Assembly (NCBI GenBank): GCA_905221605.1
Contig: CAJNDS010002220.1
Coordinates: 463,871 to 527,870, forward strand
Source of the DNA: Symbiodinium natans
Taxonomy: Eukaryota; Sar; Dinophyceae; Suessiales; Symbiodiniaceae
Reading direction: 5' to 3'
DNA length: 64,000 nucleotides
Part shown: positions 1 through 10,434 of the stretch, one piece after another
How positions within the stretch are numbered: the first letter of the stretch is position 1
How the letters are laid out: every line of letters begins with the position of its first letter
Program-made: the position numbers and the translations under genes
The notes under the pieces: generated by a model
Told to the model about the DNA's origin: nothing
What the model saw: only the letters and a program-made list of their open reading frames with translations
Database searches by the model: none

Positions 1-308
1 CCAAGCCCACCCCTAGTAAACTTTAAACCCTGAATGACACGACTCCCTAGCTATCCCAGCCCGAGATCCTGCCTTCCCAGAAGTTCGCCGAATCCTAAAC
101 CCTCAAAATTCCCTAAACCCAAGACTACCTACACTCCCGCAAGTCCCTAAACTCCCGAAACTCGCCCTAGATTCCCCAAACACCCTAAACCCTAAACCCT
201 AAGCCCTAAACCCTAAACCCTAAATCCTAACCCTAAACCCTAAACCCTGAACCCTAAACCCTAAACCCTAAACCCCTAACCCTAAACCCTAAATTCGCGC
301 ATCTTCAG

Positions 309-389
309 GCCGAGGCTTTGGAGCGGCAGATGCGGCCCATTTCCGCCGAACTTCGCGCGGAGCTCGGAGCCCGGTGCCCCAGTTGCCAG
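309..389 (+). CDS. Exon-like island: AEALERQMRPISAELRAELG
   Basis: After a CTTCAG acceptor 27 codons are open with high GC at third positions, between a CCCTAAA array on the left and a TTTAGGG array on the right. It looks like a coiled-coil helix ending in CPSC. The donor could also be GTGCCC at 374. Confidence 0.5.
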
Positions 390-1379
390 GGTTTGGGGTT
401 TTTCGGGTTTACAAGGGTTTAGGGTTTAGGGTTTAGGGTTTAGGGTTTCGGATGGTTCAGGGCTTAGCTTCTTGTTAACCTGCTTGACTTCTTGTTGGGC
501 TTAAGGGTTGACTGTTTCCGGGTTTAGGGTTGAGGACGCTCCAAACCCTTAGCTTGACTGTGGCTTGTTGGAGAGGGCAGGTACTTGCTTTGAATCCTTG
601 CAGGCCAAGTTCGTCTCGGCTCGCTGTGTAGGGGTAAACAAGTTTCAGGCTCCACACACTCCGAATACCAGCTTAGGCCAGAATTCGTATGGTTTTCATA
701 GCGGCAATTCTTGGTCTAGGCAAGTCTGGGCTCGGCTGAGACTTCAGTTGTTGGGCTCTAAGGAAAGACATGGCGCCCTACGAGGGAGGGTGTCTTAAGG
801 CTAAGTTGCAGTAGGGTGTTGAGTTTGGATTATCAGGGTTTGGGGGGAGGGGGGGAGAAGACGCACTGCGCGGCACAAACCCTGCCCTCAGGAAGTAAGC
901 CCTAAACCCTCAACCCCAACCCGCAACCCTCAACCCTAATGTCGTATCCTGATTAGTCTGGACCCCTCCAATAATGAAAAGTTTTCCAAAAATTATTCAG
1001 GAGACAAAAATTCGATTGCCCCCCCCACCACAATAAAGTAAAGTTTTTCGGGCATGGGTTTCGGAAGATAAGCTTTAATTACTTAGCTTACCTGAGCTTT
1101 CCTGAGCTTGCCTGAGCTGAGCTCATCTGAGCTTACCTGAGCTTAATTACCTAAGAGGAGAGGGAGAGGAAGAGGAGAGGGAAGAGGAGCGAAGAGGAAA
1201 TGAAGAGGAGCCGGTGGGGGGGGGGCCGGGGCCGAAAATTAGTTTGGGGGGGTCCCTTTTTTTGGTGACACTATTGCGGGGGTGGATTTAGTTTGGGGGG
1301 GGGGGGGGGCCCCCCCACACTAATCAGGATACCACATTAAACCCTAAACCCTAAACCCTAAACCCTAAACCCTATGCAG

Positions 1380-1477
1380 GCGGAGGAGGTGGCCAAGATG
1401 GACGAAGCGACGCGAATCCAGACGTGCGCTCGCCTTGCGGCAGTAGTCCTCGCAACCCGCAACTTGGGATGTTCCCC
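1380..1477 (+). CDS. Exon-like island: AEEVAKMDEATRIQTCARLA
   Basis: The acceptor is CCTATGCAG. The open frame could end at GTAGTC (1442) or at GTTTAGGG (1477). The last 14 bases to 1477 are also the left end of a MITE-like element, so the longer form would have recruited the element as coding sequence. Confidence 0.5.
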
Positions 1478-1577
1478 GTTTAGGGTTTAGGGTTTAGGGT
1501 TTAGGGTTTAGGGATCAGAGTACCCTTCCATAATCATCCCAACTAAGGACTGTTAGTATAGGGGGGGAACATCCTAA
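1464..1577. mobile_element. MITE-like element, family A
   Basis: The ends TTGGGATGTTCCCC (1464-1477) and GGGGAACATCCTAA (1564-1577) are inverted with one mismatch. The inner segment AAGGACTGTTAGTATA is shared with 34330-34432. A TTTAGGG run lies inside this copy. Confidence 0.75.
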
Positions 1578-2316
1578 CACCCGCATCCCTTGAGCCGATC
1601 CATCTCTGAACCTTGACTTTAATCTGTGGGCCTACTTGAAGTTTCATGGGTAGTTACAACTGGGCTTCTAAATGTGCCTTCTTGACAGTTACCCCCACTT
1701 CTGACCCTAGGCCCAACCTACAGTCCCCGAAGCCCTATGATTTTCCCCGAACCCAACCCCACCGCACCCCACTTCCACTTGTTCTGGCTAGCAGCGGCTT
1801 GTAGTTTTTGGCGCTGGGGGTTTCCATCGCAGGCGTTGCATAGTCAACTCAGCCCCGCCCCCCCCCCCCCCCCCCCAACCACCCTCCGAGTGGGCACCCT
1901 AAAAAAGCCTAAAGCCTAAACTCTAAACCTAAACCCTAAGCCCTTCACGCGCTCAGGATGTAGAACCAGGCTTTGACGCTTTGACGGCTGATGTTTTCAG
2001 TTGAAAGTGCGCAGGGTCTTGGATTCCTAGAGGCTTCTCAAACCCTAAACCCTAAACCCCCTAAACCCTAGACCCCAAACCCCACAAAACCCTGAAGCCA
2101 CCCAAGACCTTGGCTCAACCCTCCGTGCGCTCTCCCGTGTTCTTAGGAGTTGTGTTTCTATCATGATGGTAGGTTAAATAAGGCACAGTAACATTCTTTT
2201 CAAGACAAGTAAGATGCAGCTCAGAGTTTTTCTCATGGTTCCAAGGGGAGTATCCCTAAACCCTAAACCCCTAAACCCCGAAGCCCTAAACGCTAGACCC
2301 TAAACCTATGGAGCAG

Positions 2317-2377
2317 GTATCGCAAGCTCATCTGCCCCGGAGCACCCCAGCCGCTCGAGGGAGAGTCGGAAGAGGCG
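2317..2377 (+). CDS. Exon-like island: YRKLICPGAPQPLEGESEEA
   Basis: The borders are GGAGCAG and GCG/GTGTAGGG. The one leading base fits the two left by 1477. No family was recognised. Confidence 0.48.
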
Positions 2378-2530
2378 GTGTAGGGTTTAGGGCTAGGGTT
2401 TGGGTTTTTTTGGGGGTTTAGGGTTTAGGGTTGAAGGTTTTTTTTTGGGGGAGGGGGGTTGGGGCTTGGGGTTGAGGGTGCCCTAAGCCTGAAGCACCCC
2501 GCAACCCAAACTCCAAACAAAAGTCTCCAG

Positions 2531-2650
2531 AACTATGACTTCTTGGTAGTCCAGTCGTGCCCTTGCCCCCTTTTTGGCTCAACATTGCCTTATAAAGTAA
2601 CCAACCCAACAAAGGGTACCCTTGTTATTTTGTCGGGCTGCCGAGACTTA
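2531..2650. repeat. Dispersed repeat with a second copy at 41680-41800
   Basis: CTTGGTAGTCCAGT...CCTTATAAAGTAACCAACCC...AAAGGGTACCC is mirrored near 41690 by CTTGGTAGCCCAGT...CCTTATAAAGTAACCCACCC...AAGGGAACCC. It is a short element shared by two distant introns. Confidence 0.72.
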
Positions 2651-2830
2651 ACAAGTCGGCGCCCTAAGCAAGAGAGTAAAGCCAGGCCTGAACCCCCCTA
2701 AGCCTAAACGATGGAGATCATGTAGATCATGATGCCCTAAGAGCCCATAGCCCTAAACCCCAACGTAAAGCCCCTAAGCAGACAATCAATGCTGCAAAGC
2801 CCCAGCCCTAGAACCACCAGAGCCGTGCAG

Positions 2831-2895
2831 GCATTTGAGAAGCGCACGGCCAAGTTTAGGCGGAAGTCGCCGCTTGGCTTCGGATTTGTGGCTTT
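2831..2895 (+). CDS. Exon-like island: RRM RNP1-like RKSPLGFGFVAF
   Basis: After GTGCAG the frame ends LGFGFVAF, which resembles the RNP1 motif of RNA-recognition domains but lacks the usual basic first residue. The donor is uncertain (GTGGCT at 2888 or the start of the TTTAGGG array). Confidence 0.45.
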
Positions 2896-3323
2896 TAGGG
2901 TTTAGGGTTTAGGGTTCAGGGTTAAGGGTTAAGGGCGGAGAGTCCACTACCCCATACGTTGAGGAACATCCCTGATCATCACACGGGACCCTGCCCTAGA
3001 CCTTTTTCGGCATAGCCCTTGGCAAAGGGTGTCTTGTTTGTGTTTCTTTCTCGGAAGGGGGGCTGTTGTGTTTTTTTTTGTGCCTAGCTCTTTCGAAGGA
3101 AGTTTGGGGGATTTGTTCAGGATGGTTGGCTAAAGCCCGTTAAATTAAACCCCCGACCGTCGTTTCAGGAAAGGGGCAGTCCCCCAAATATCCTTATCAT
3201 AGGGACCCAAATGAGGTACCCCCCCCCCCCCCCGCCCCCGCCGGGGTTCAGGGTTTAGGGTTTAGGGTTTAGGGTTCCGGGTCTGGGGTTTAAGGGCTTT
3301 TGGGTTTGCTTCTTGGGGCTGAG

Positions 3324-3393
3324 GCAGTCGCATCGAAACAAGCAACGGAAGCGGAAGATCACCGACCACAAGCAGGCGGTTCCTCTGCGTTTG
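3324..3393 (+). CDS. Exon-like island: basic QSHRNKQRKRKITDHKQ
   Basis: The borders are GGCTGAG and TTG/GTTCCC. The chosen frame (one leading base) has the better third-position GC. The island is strongly basic. Confidence 0.4.
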
Positions 3394-3570
3394 GTTCCCT
3401 AGGGTTTAGGGTTTAGGGTTTGGGGTTAGGGTTTAGGGTTTAGGGTTTAGGGCTTAGGGTTTAGGGCTTAGGGCTTAGGGTTTAGGGTTTAGGGCTTAAA
3501 CCCCCTGAAGAAGCATGGGGCCCTATAGCCTCGAGCCCCGAACACTGATCTCACTCTCTCACTCTTTTCG

Positions 3571-3618
<48 letters not shown>

Positions 3619-4093
3619 GTCTCTCCTCTCTCTCTCTCTCTCTCTGTCTCCGTCTCCGTCTCGGTCTGTCTGGGGTCTTAGTTCTTCGGTTCTTTCTGTT
3701 TCTTCTATTCAGCAGTTAGGGCTCCAGGAATCCGACTGCCAGCCGCGTTTGGGATGTTTGGGGTGTTGGGGCTTGGTGTGTATAGGCTGTGCAGGGTTTA
3801 GGCTTTGGGCTTTATTTGTGTGACGGGCAAGGTCCTGGCCTGTGACTAAAAAGCCAGGGCTGCGTGTTTCCGAACCTGCACCCGAAACCAAGTGCGGACC
3901 AATCAAGGCCCCGATTTTGTGGAGCGAAGGCTTCAGGCATGAAACACCAGGGTTCGTTTCAGCCCCACAAAACCTTCAACCCCCAAAAGACCGCAAGCCC
4001 GTAAATGTCCCCACGACCCCCACACACTCCCAAACCTCAAGTTTCGGCAGGGCCACAGAACCTCGCAACCCCCAAGCTCGATGCCATTTGCAG

Positions 4094-4150
4094 GCCCAAC
4101 TTCTTGCCCAGAAGAAGCTGGACAAGTCTGTGGGCGAGGCCCAGCCCGGG
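4094..4150 (+). CDS. Exon-like island: AQLLAQKKLDKSVGEAQPG
   Basis: The acceptor is CATTTGCAG and the donor GTTTGC, with nineteen whole codons, probably helical. The frame remains open to about 4187. Confidence 0.48.
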
Positions 4151-4794
4151 GTTTGCGTCTCCCACTTTGGGGCCTTGGTGGGTGGGGTTTAGGGTTTAAG
4201 GTTTAGGGTTTCGGGTGTTTTTGTGGGGGTCTGGGATGTGGCTTTGTGGTACCAATTTGGCAGGGATTTTTTTGAAGAGGACATGCCAAAGCCCGCAAGA
4301 CACCGGCAACACTCACGAACCCAAGATCCATGAAGCCCCCTTGTACGCGTGAACCGTAAACCCTAAACCCTAAACCCTAAACCCTAAACCCTAAACCCTA
4401 AACCCTAAACCCTAAACCCTAAACCCTAAACCCTAAACCCTAAACCCGAATCTGTTTCCTCAACCAAATCCTAACCCCAGAACCCGACCAGGCCCCAGCC
4501 TCGAATCCCTCCATCCACAGAACTCCGAAACCCTGAGCTTCAGGTGGTTTAGGGTTTAGGGTTTAGGGTTTAGGGCTTAGGGCTTAGGGCTTAGGGTTTT
4601 GGCGGTTTTTTGGTTTAGGGTTTAGGGCTTGGGGTCTCCTCTTCTAGGGTTGACAGGGCTTAGGGTTCGCAGGGTTTAGGGCTTGGGGCTTAGGGTCTAG
4701 GGTTAGGTATCTTAACAAAGCCCTAAATCTCAAACCCTAAGTCCCTAAGCCCGAAATTTTCACGCCAAAAGACCCCTACAACCCTGAACTCCAG

Positions 4795-4850
4795 GTAGGC
4801 GCGATTCTGCGCTCGGCCTCAGTCCAGAAGTCGGGGCTGCTTTTGGATTT
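4795..4850 (+). CDS. Exon-like island: VGAILRSASVQKSGLLLDF
   Basis: It follows ACTCCAG. A second frame is open to beyond 4910, so the register and right end are unsure. Confidence 0.3.
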
Positions 4851-5478
4851 CAGAACCCTGGGGCTTGCCACCTAAGCCAGAAGCTACAGCTCTTAGCAAA
4901 GGGGAACCGACCATTTTTTTTTCCCGGGGGGGGGGGGGTAAGGGTTTGGGTTTGGGTTTTGGGTTTTGGGTTCAGGGTGTTTGGTGTAGGGTTTAGGGTT
5001 TAGTGTGTAGGGTTCCTGAGGTCCGTGACTGGGCAAAGGGGGGGGGGGGGGGGGGAGGTTCTTATCGCTGCGGCCTAAACCCCAAAGGGCTCGGGCCTGC
5101 GTCCTTAGCCATGGAAGACATGGTGAGTCCTCAACATGATGGTGCCCTTTTGGGTACCCTAAATAAGAGGGACCGCCTTATAATCAGGACCCGCACTGCT
5201 TGTTTGAAACATGTAGGAGCCAGTCGTGGTACCTGAGAAAGCGTGGAGCCAGTCCTGCAGCCTCCAATGATCTCTGCTTAGATACAGATCCCGGTCCAGA
5301 TATCAGATAAGGGCACGGACAGAGCGGCTTGATAGTATGGGATCGTCGCGTTGTACGTATTCATCAAATTTAAGTGTAGTCGAGTATAGGCCTCGGGTTC
5401 TAAATCCTTCAATTGCTACTTGGGTTTGTGTTTTTTGGGGGGCTCAGGTTTAAGAATGGCACACGGGTTGCACACCCA

Positions 5479-5640
5479 CGAAACATACCCCGTAACATAC
5501 CCCGAAACATACCCCCGAAACATACCCCGTAACATACCCCCGAAATTGCAGGTAAAGTAGCTCCTGATGCGGCGAAACATACCCGAAACATACCCCCGAA
5601 ACATACCCCGAAACATACCCGCGAAACATACCCCGACCCC
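5479..5640. repeat. Short satellite of ACATACCCC-GAA units
   Basis: Units of 10-13 bp such as ACATACCCCGAA and ACATACCCCCGAA repeat, with a unique 40-bp stretch near 5540. Long - strand frames here (MFRGYVSGYV-type) are only translations of the repeat. Confidence 0.9.
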
Positions 5641-5695
5641 AACACGTGTCACGCGCCTCCCCATAAAAATACAAACCCACTTGTCCCGGCCCCAG

Positions 5696-5740
5696 GAAAG
5701 AGATGAACGAAGAGGAGCAAGCGCGGCAACAGCGAAGAGC
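5696..5740 (+). CDS. Exon-like island: KEMNEEEQARQQRR
   Basis: The borders are GGCCCCAG and GC/GTGCCT. The two left-over bases join G of the island at 6386 to give RRAYRESLRQKRRELE, a continuous charged helix across a 645-bp gap, which supports real splicing. Confidence 0.55.
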
Positions 5741-6160
5741 GTGCCTCTGCGAGAGCAGCTTCCTAACAGCCTGAAACAATCAGCCTATACTATAAACCAT
5801 AGAATCACGAGCCCTAAATGCGTTCCGCTTAAATCCCCCATACCCATACATCCGAAAGCCAGATGTCTCAGGCTTTGGGCCAATCAGGCCCGAAGCCTCA
5901 ACTTCTTCACAAGCAGAGTGCGATGAGACCCCGCTGAACCTCACGCGCTACATGCTGTAGCCCTAGCCCTCAACCTTAAACACCTAAACGAAACCCTCAA
6001 GACAGATGCGTCAAAGCCCACCGACAGGTTCATGGGTAGTCCTATGTAGGGTTATATGTCTCTGGTCAAAAGGGGGTACATGTATCGGGGAACTTCGGGG
6101 CTTTGGGCTTAGGGTTCCTTACTACCCATGAACCCCTAAACCCTAAACAACCCACAACCC

Positions 6161-6368
6161 ACAACCCTAAACCCTAAACCCTGAACCCTGAACCCTAAAC
6201 CCCAAACCCTAAACCCTAAACCCTAAACCCTAAACCCTAAACCCTACACCCTAAACCCTAAACCCTAAACCCTACACCCTACACCCTACACCCTACACCC
6301 TAGACCCTAGACCCTAGACCCTAGACCCTAGACCCTAGACCCTAGACCCTAAACCCTAAACCCTAAAC
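6161..6368. repeat. (CCCTAAA)n array with CCCTACA and CCCTAGA variants
   Basis: This is one of the largest arrays. Runs of single-base variants (CCCTACA, then CCCTAGA) form homogeneous blocks, the sign of local amplification after the array formed. Confidence 0.95.
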
Positions 6369-6385
6369 CCAACCCTCTTCCAGAG

Positions 6386-6457
6386 GTACCGCGAGTCCCT
6401 GCGGCAAAAGCGCAGGGAGCTCGAGGAGACGGTGGGCGTCATGGACGCCAAGACGAG
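6386..6457 (+). CDS. Exon-like island: YRESLRQKRRELEETVGVMD
   Basis: The acceptor is CCAGAG and the donor AG/GTCTGG. High third-position GC, a coiled-coil composition and phase agreement with 5696-5740 make this one of the better islands. Confidence 0.62.
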
Positions 6458-8585
6458 GTCTGGGCGATGTCGGGTGGATGGAAGTTCAAGGGTTTAGGGT
6501 TTAGGGTTTAGGGTTTAGGGTTTAGGGTTTAGGGTTTAGGGTTTAGGGTTTAATTCGGAACTTTAGGGCCTAGGGTTCCAAAACAACACCCTCAACCCTG
6601 ACCTCCGTCGTCTTTTGGGGTGGTTCGGGTTAGGCCTACGGTGGTAGAGACAAAGGGGCCCCTTTCAGCTTGGCCCACCTAGGGTTTAGGGTTTGGGGTT
6701 TAGGGTTTAGGGTTCAGGGTTTGGGGTTTAGGGTTTAGGGCTTAGGGTGTAGAGCATGGCTTCAGGTAAGCATAGCAGGTTGAGGGTTTAGCAGGGCAGG
6801 TATCCACCCGGCAGGATGCAGTCCAATCCCGACATGACGGTTGTTCTAAACTTTGGTCCCTCTTTTTCTATTTTCTTTGAAGGGGGAGATGCGCAAACAA
6901 CCCCTCCCTAAACCCTAAACCCGAAACCCTAAACCCTAAACCGATAAGTTGACCGTGAAACAAGCCCCGTACCTTGCCTCCAAGGATGGCTATCCCAAGT
7001 GAAGTCCGAAGCTCAAAGCCCTAAACCCCCAACCCTAGCATCCCTCTCGGGGGTCCTTCGTTTTGGGGTGCCATACTACATGTATATATATATATATATA
7101 TATGTATGCATGTATACATATATATATATATCTTTCTATGCACACATATATATATATATACATGTATACATATATATATATGCACATATATATATATATG
7201 AAGCCCTGAAAAAGGGAGCCCAATTCAGAGAACTGCCCATTTTGTCTTTCCTCCCCCCCCCCCCCCAAGCCAGGCTGGGAAGGGGTAAAGCCCCCGAGGA
7301 GGACGGCTGGGGGCTTTGGGGGTTTCGGGTTTAGGGTTTAGGGTTTAGGGTTTAGGGTTTAGGGTTCTGGTCAGGGTTCCGGTAAAGGGCCATGTTGTTT
7401 GTTTCAAGGCATTTGGGGTTTTGATCGGAGCTCTGGGCGGTTGGGTGGGTGTGAAGGTGGTTTAGGGTTCAGGGTTTAGAGTGTGGATGTGGGAGTGGGT
7501 GGAGGAGGGAGCAGGAGGGAGGGGGAGCGGCGGGGAAGTTGGAATTAGGACCTTGTTCAGGTTCAGGCTGCCGGAGGTTCTCTAAATGCTTGCTCGCATT
7601 TGCGACCTCAGAGTACGATTAAGGTTTAGGGTTTAGGGTTAGGCCGTTAGCACACCACCCAAATTGCACACACCTGTAACTTAGCCGATGAAGGCTTGAG
7701 GACTGGCAAGTGAAGCGTGTTTCCGCTCAGGGCCCCTAAAACGCTACACCCGTAACCCCAAAACCCTGAAAGTTCCAGCAGTTCCAGCTTGGCTTCGGGT
7801 GTCTTTTTGGATGCAAGCTAGGCTCCCTTTAGAGGGTTTAGGGTTTAGGGTTTAGGGTTAGGGTTTAGGGTTTAGGGTTTACGGTTTGGGGTTTGGGGTT
7901 TAGGGTTTAGGGTTTCGGGCCCTCGCCCGGGACCCCTAAATCCCGAAAGCCCGAGTCGTTATCTACCTCCGGCCCCAAAGCTCCATGAAGCAGCTCCCAG
8001 CTTAACTAAGGAATCCGCCTCAATTCCGAATGGTAAGGAATGTAAGGAACCACAAGAGTAGTCTAAGGTATCTTCCCGAATCCCTCAGCCCTACAACCTA
8101 AGGCCTGAGACGCAATACCCTCCCATACTTCGACCCTCAACCCCTCCTGACAAACCGCGACCAAATCACCTGAAGCCCTAGAACCCCAAACCCTACAGCC
8201 TCAAACCCCAAACCTTGGACCCTAAACGAAACCCTGGGCCCTGGACCTCCATCCTGACAGTACAGGGGCTCCTGGTCTTACTGCTGGTGAGTAGGGTTGT
8301 GGGAATGAGGTACCCAAAAGAATCCCTTAAAGGGTAAATTTAATGGTACCCTATATAATCCCCATAAACGGCATATATGTATATGTATATATAGGTACCC
8401 TATATAATCCCCTTAAAGGGTGTGTATATATATATATACCCTTTAAGGGGATTAGATGGGGTACCTATATATGTATATATGTATATATACACAGATATAT
8501 ATATATATATAGGATAGGTACCCTATAGAATCCCTTAAAGGGTATATTTTGCGCCCTAATTCCCTCATTCCTTGCTAACCAACAG
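6458..8585. other. Intron or intergenic: telomere-like arrays and AT microsatellites
   Basis: It contains TTTAGGG arrays (6488-6552, 7328-7370, 7835-7915), a (TA)n tract at 7080-7200 and mixed unique DNA. A short frame near 7267 ([15 protein letters not shown]) might be an exon. Nothing else was recognised. Confidence 0.6.
8307..8550. repeat. Cluster of inverted GGTACCCTATATAATCCC units
   Basis: Five copies of GGTACC...AATCCC(TTAAAGGGT) occur within 240 bp, one of them reversed (8440-8467), separated by (TA)n. The cluster can form hairpins and resembles nested copies of one small element. Confidence 0.75.
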
Positions 8586-8659
8586 TAAGTGGCCAGGAGC
8601 TGGCCGTGCCGGATTTAGAGGCTTCCGGCCAGCTTCGGAAGATGCCGATCAAGGCCCCA
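8586..8659 (+). CDS. Exon-like island: SGQELAVPDLEASGQLRKMP
   Basis: The acceptor is ACCAACAG and the donor GTGTTTGG. It leaves phase 0, matching the next island. Confidence 0.5.
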
Positions 8660-9092
8660 GTGTTTGGGGTTTAGGGTTTAGGGTTTGGAGTTTGGGGTTT
8701 GGGGTTTGGGGCTTCTACTTGGAGGTTCAGGGGACTTATTAACCGATTATAACTGTAGTCATATCCCACTTATAAGCCCCTAGTATGGTATCATTCCTAA
8801 ACCTTCCACCCCGAACCCTACACTTTACACCCTCAGTGGGTTTCTGGGTTTGGGGGTTAAGGTTTTCGGGTTCGGTGGTTGGAGGTTGAGCGTTTCATGG
8901 TTTGTGCCGATTAGGATTTAGGGTTTAGGGTTTAGGGTTTAGGGGGGGTAGTTGAGGGCTTCCGGGCGTTTTGGGCTTGGACTGCAGCACAGCGCTCTAA
9001 AAAGCTTACGGGGTGTCGTTTGATGCAGGCTTGAAGGTGTACCAGGTTTGGGCTAAACCCTGAACCCCCAGAACCCCTCAAGCCTTCACGAG

Positions 9093-9165
9093 GCCAGCGC
9101 CGTGAAGGACCGACTCAGCTCCATACTCCGGCGCGGCCTCCTGCGCTTTGGCCGACCCTCTTGGG
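9093..9165 (+). CDS. Exon-like island: ASAVKDRLSSILRRGLLRFG
   Basis: It follows CTTCACGAG and ends before GTATATAAGG. It is basic and helical. Confidence 0.5.
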
Positions 9166-9867
9166 GTATATAAGGAGGGTTTAGGGTTTAGGGTATAGGG
9201 TATATAAGGAGTCCCCTGTTCAGGGACCATACCAAGGGAGCATGTAGTAACCTTAGATTTGGACTTTAGCTTGAGGGTTTCAGAGCATTAATTAGTCTTG
9301 CAGGGTGTAGAGGATCTTATTCAGGTCATTCGTTTGGAGGGCTGAAAGTATTGCCCTTTTTGCCCACCTTCGGTGTGGGGGTTGTTATATTTTAAACTCA
9401 ACTCTTCGCCTCGCCCGGTCTACTCCTAGAGACTCCCGGGAGCCTGGAGTGCCCAACCCCAGACTCTCCCTGGAGTGCCCAACCCGAGACTCTCCCTCCA
9501 GTGTCCAACTTCGAGACTCCTGGACTTCAGAGACTCGCTGGAGTGCCCAACCCCAGAGTCTCCCTGCAACCCCAGAGACTCCCTGGAGTGCCCAAATCCA
9601 AATCCCTAAGGTGGGGATGTTCGAAGTAAAGTAAGTTAAGCCTTCCTTGGGGGTGGCGATGGTTTGGTGGATCTTGGGGTGTAGCTGTTTAGGTTGTCGC
9701 CTTCTGGCTGGTTGAGCTTGAGCGGCCACTTAAGCTTTAAGGGTTTGCGGGTACTCAGGGCTGGAGTTTTGGGTTTCCACTTGAAGCTCGCTATTCCGAG
9801 GGACTCATGAACTAAACCAAACCCTAAACCCCAAACCCTAAACCCAGAGTCATCCACGGAATCCAAG

Positions 9868-9915
9868 GCCAGCTCGCCCAGAGACGGCTTTGGAGGCGGG
9901 TCCATGTTGCGCTTG
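9868..9915 (+). CDS. Exon-like island, strand unresolved
   Basis: On the + strand, with the base left from 9165, it reads GQLAQRRLWRRVHVAL. On the - strand the overlapping frame (about 9843-9930) reads GATKRNMDPPPKPSLGELAL, which has a more natural composition. Both have AG/GT borders. I kept the + call because of phase agreement, at low confidence. Confidence 0.3.
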
Positions 9916-10383
9916 GTGGCTCCTTTTGGCCTGTTAACCCCCACCCCCCTTTCCCTTTAAAATTATTGAAAACCCTAAACCCCAAACCCTAAACCCTAAA
10001 CCCTAAGCCTCTGAACCCCTTTTCTTAAGCCCCAGCAATTCTACGCAGTGCTTGGTTCCTCAGGGCCGGGTTTGTTTCCAGGGCAGGTTCTGAGGACCTG
10101 GTTGATGTTCTTAGGGGATTTTGAGAGGCCTCCACAAGAGAACCCGGTAGTGCAGACTAGGGTTTAGGGTTTAGGGTTTAGGGTTTAGGGTTTAGGGTTT
10201 AGGGTTTAGGGATACTCGAGCCCAAGGCTTATGAAGGCTTCTGTTGCTCTGCTTGATCTGGCGGCTCCTTTTTCGGTGATCTCCTGCGTCTCGCTATGGA
10301 TTAGAGCTTATGTCTCAGGGCTTATATAAGGTTTACAGCGTTAGGTCTTGGCTTCTCCGGCATCTCTTCCACACACCCTACAG

Positions 10384-10434
10384 GCGACGAAGCGACGGAG
10401 GCGATCATTGAAGGCCAAGCACAAGAGGAAGATG
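10384..10434 (+). CDS. Exon-like island, frame unresolved
   Basis: It lies between CCCTACAG and GTGTTGGG. One frame is extremely basic (ATKRRRRSLKAKHKRKM) and another acidic (DEATEAIIEGQAQEED). The second agrees in phase with the previous island. Confidence 0.35.

Noticed and set aside
1-450. A true chromosome end
   Set aside because: CCCTAAA runs here are short, mixed with unique DNA, followed by TTTAGGG in the other orientation, and the pattern continues for over 50 kb.
3515-3823. Ser/Leu-rich 102-codon open frame
   Set aside because: It is the translation of a CT microsatellite.
5003-5236. 77-codon frame with poly-Gly
   Set aside because: The Gly run is a poly-G tract. The stretch CATG/GTGAGT at 5117-5125 is a good donor, but no convincing exon precedes it.
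5409-5779. Frames of MFRGYVSGYV type on the - strand
   Set aside because: All three registers are open because the satellite unit lacks stops; it is repeat translation.
9163-9200. TATATAAGG as a TATA box
   Set aside because: It falls at a proposed splice donor, a second copy lies 40 bp on, and dinoflagellate promoters usually lack TATA boxes.
9636-9944. 102-codon - strand frame as a complete gene
   Set aside because: Only about 30 codons look coding, and the rest is telomere-like repeat translation. It is mentioned as an alternative strand for the island at 9868.
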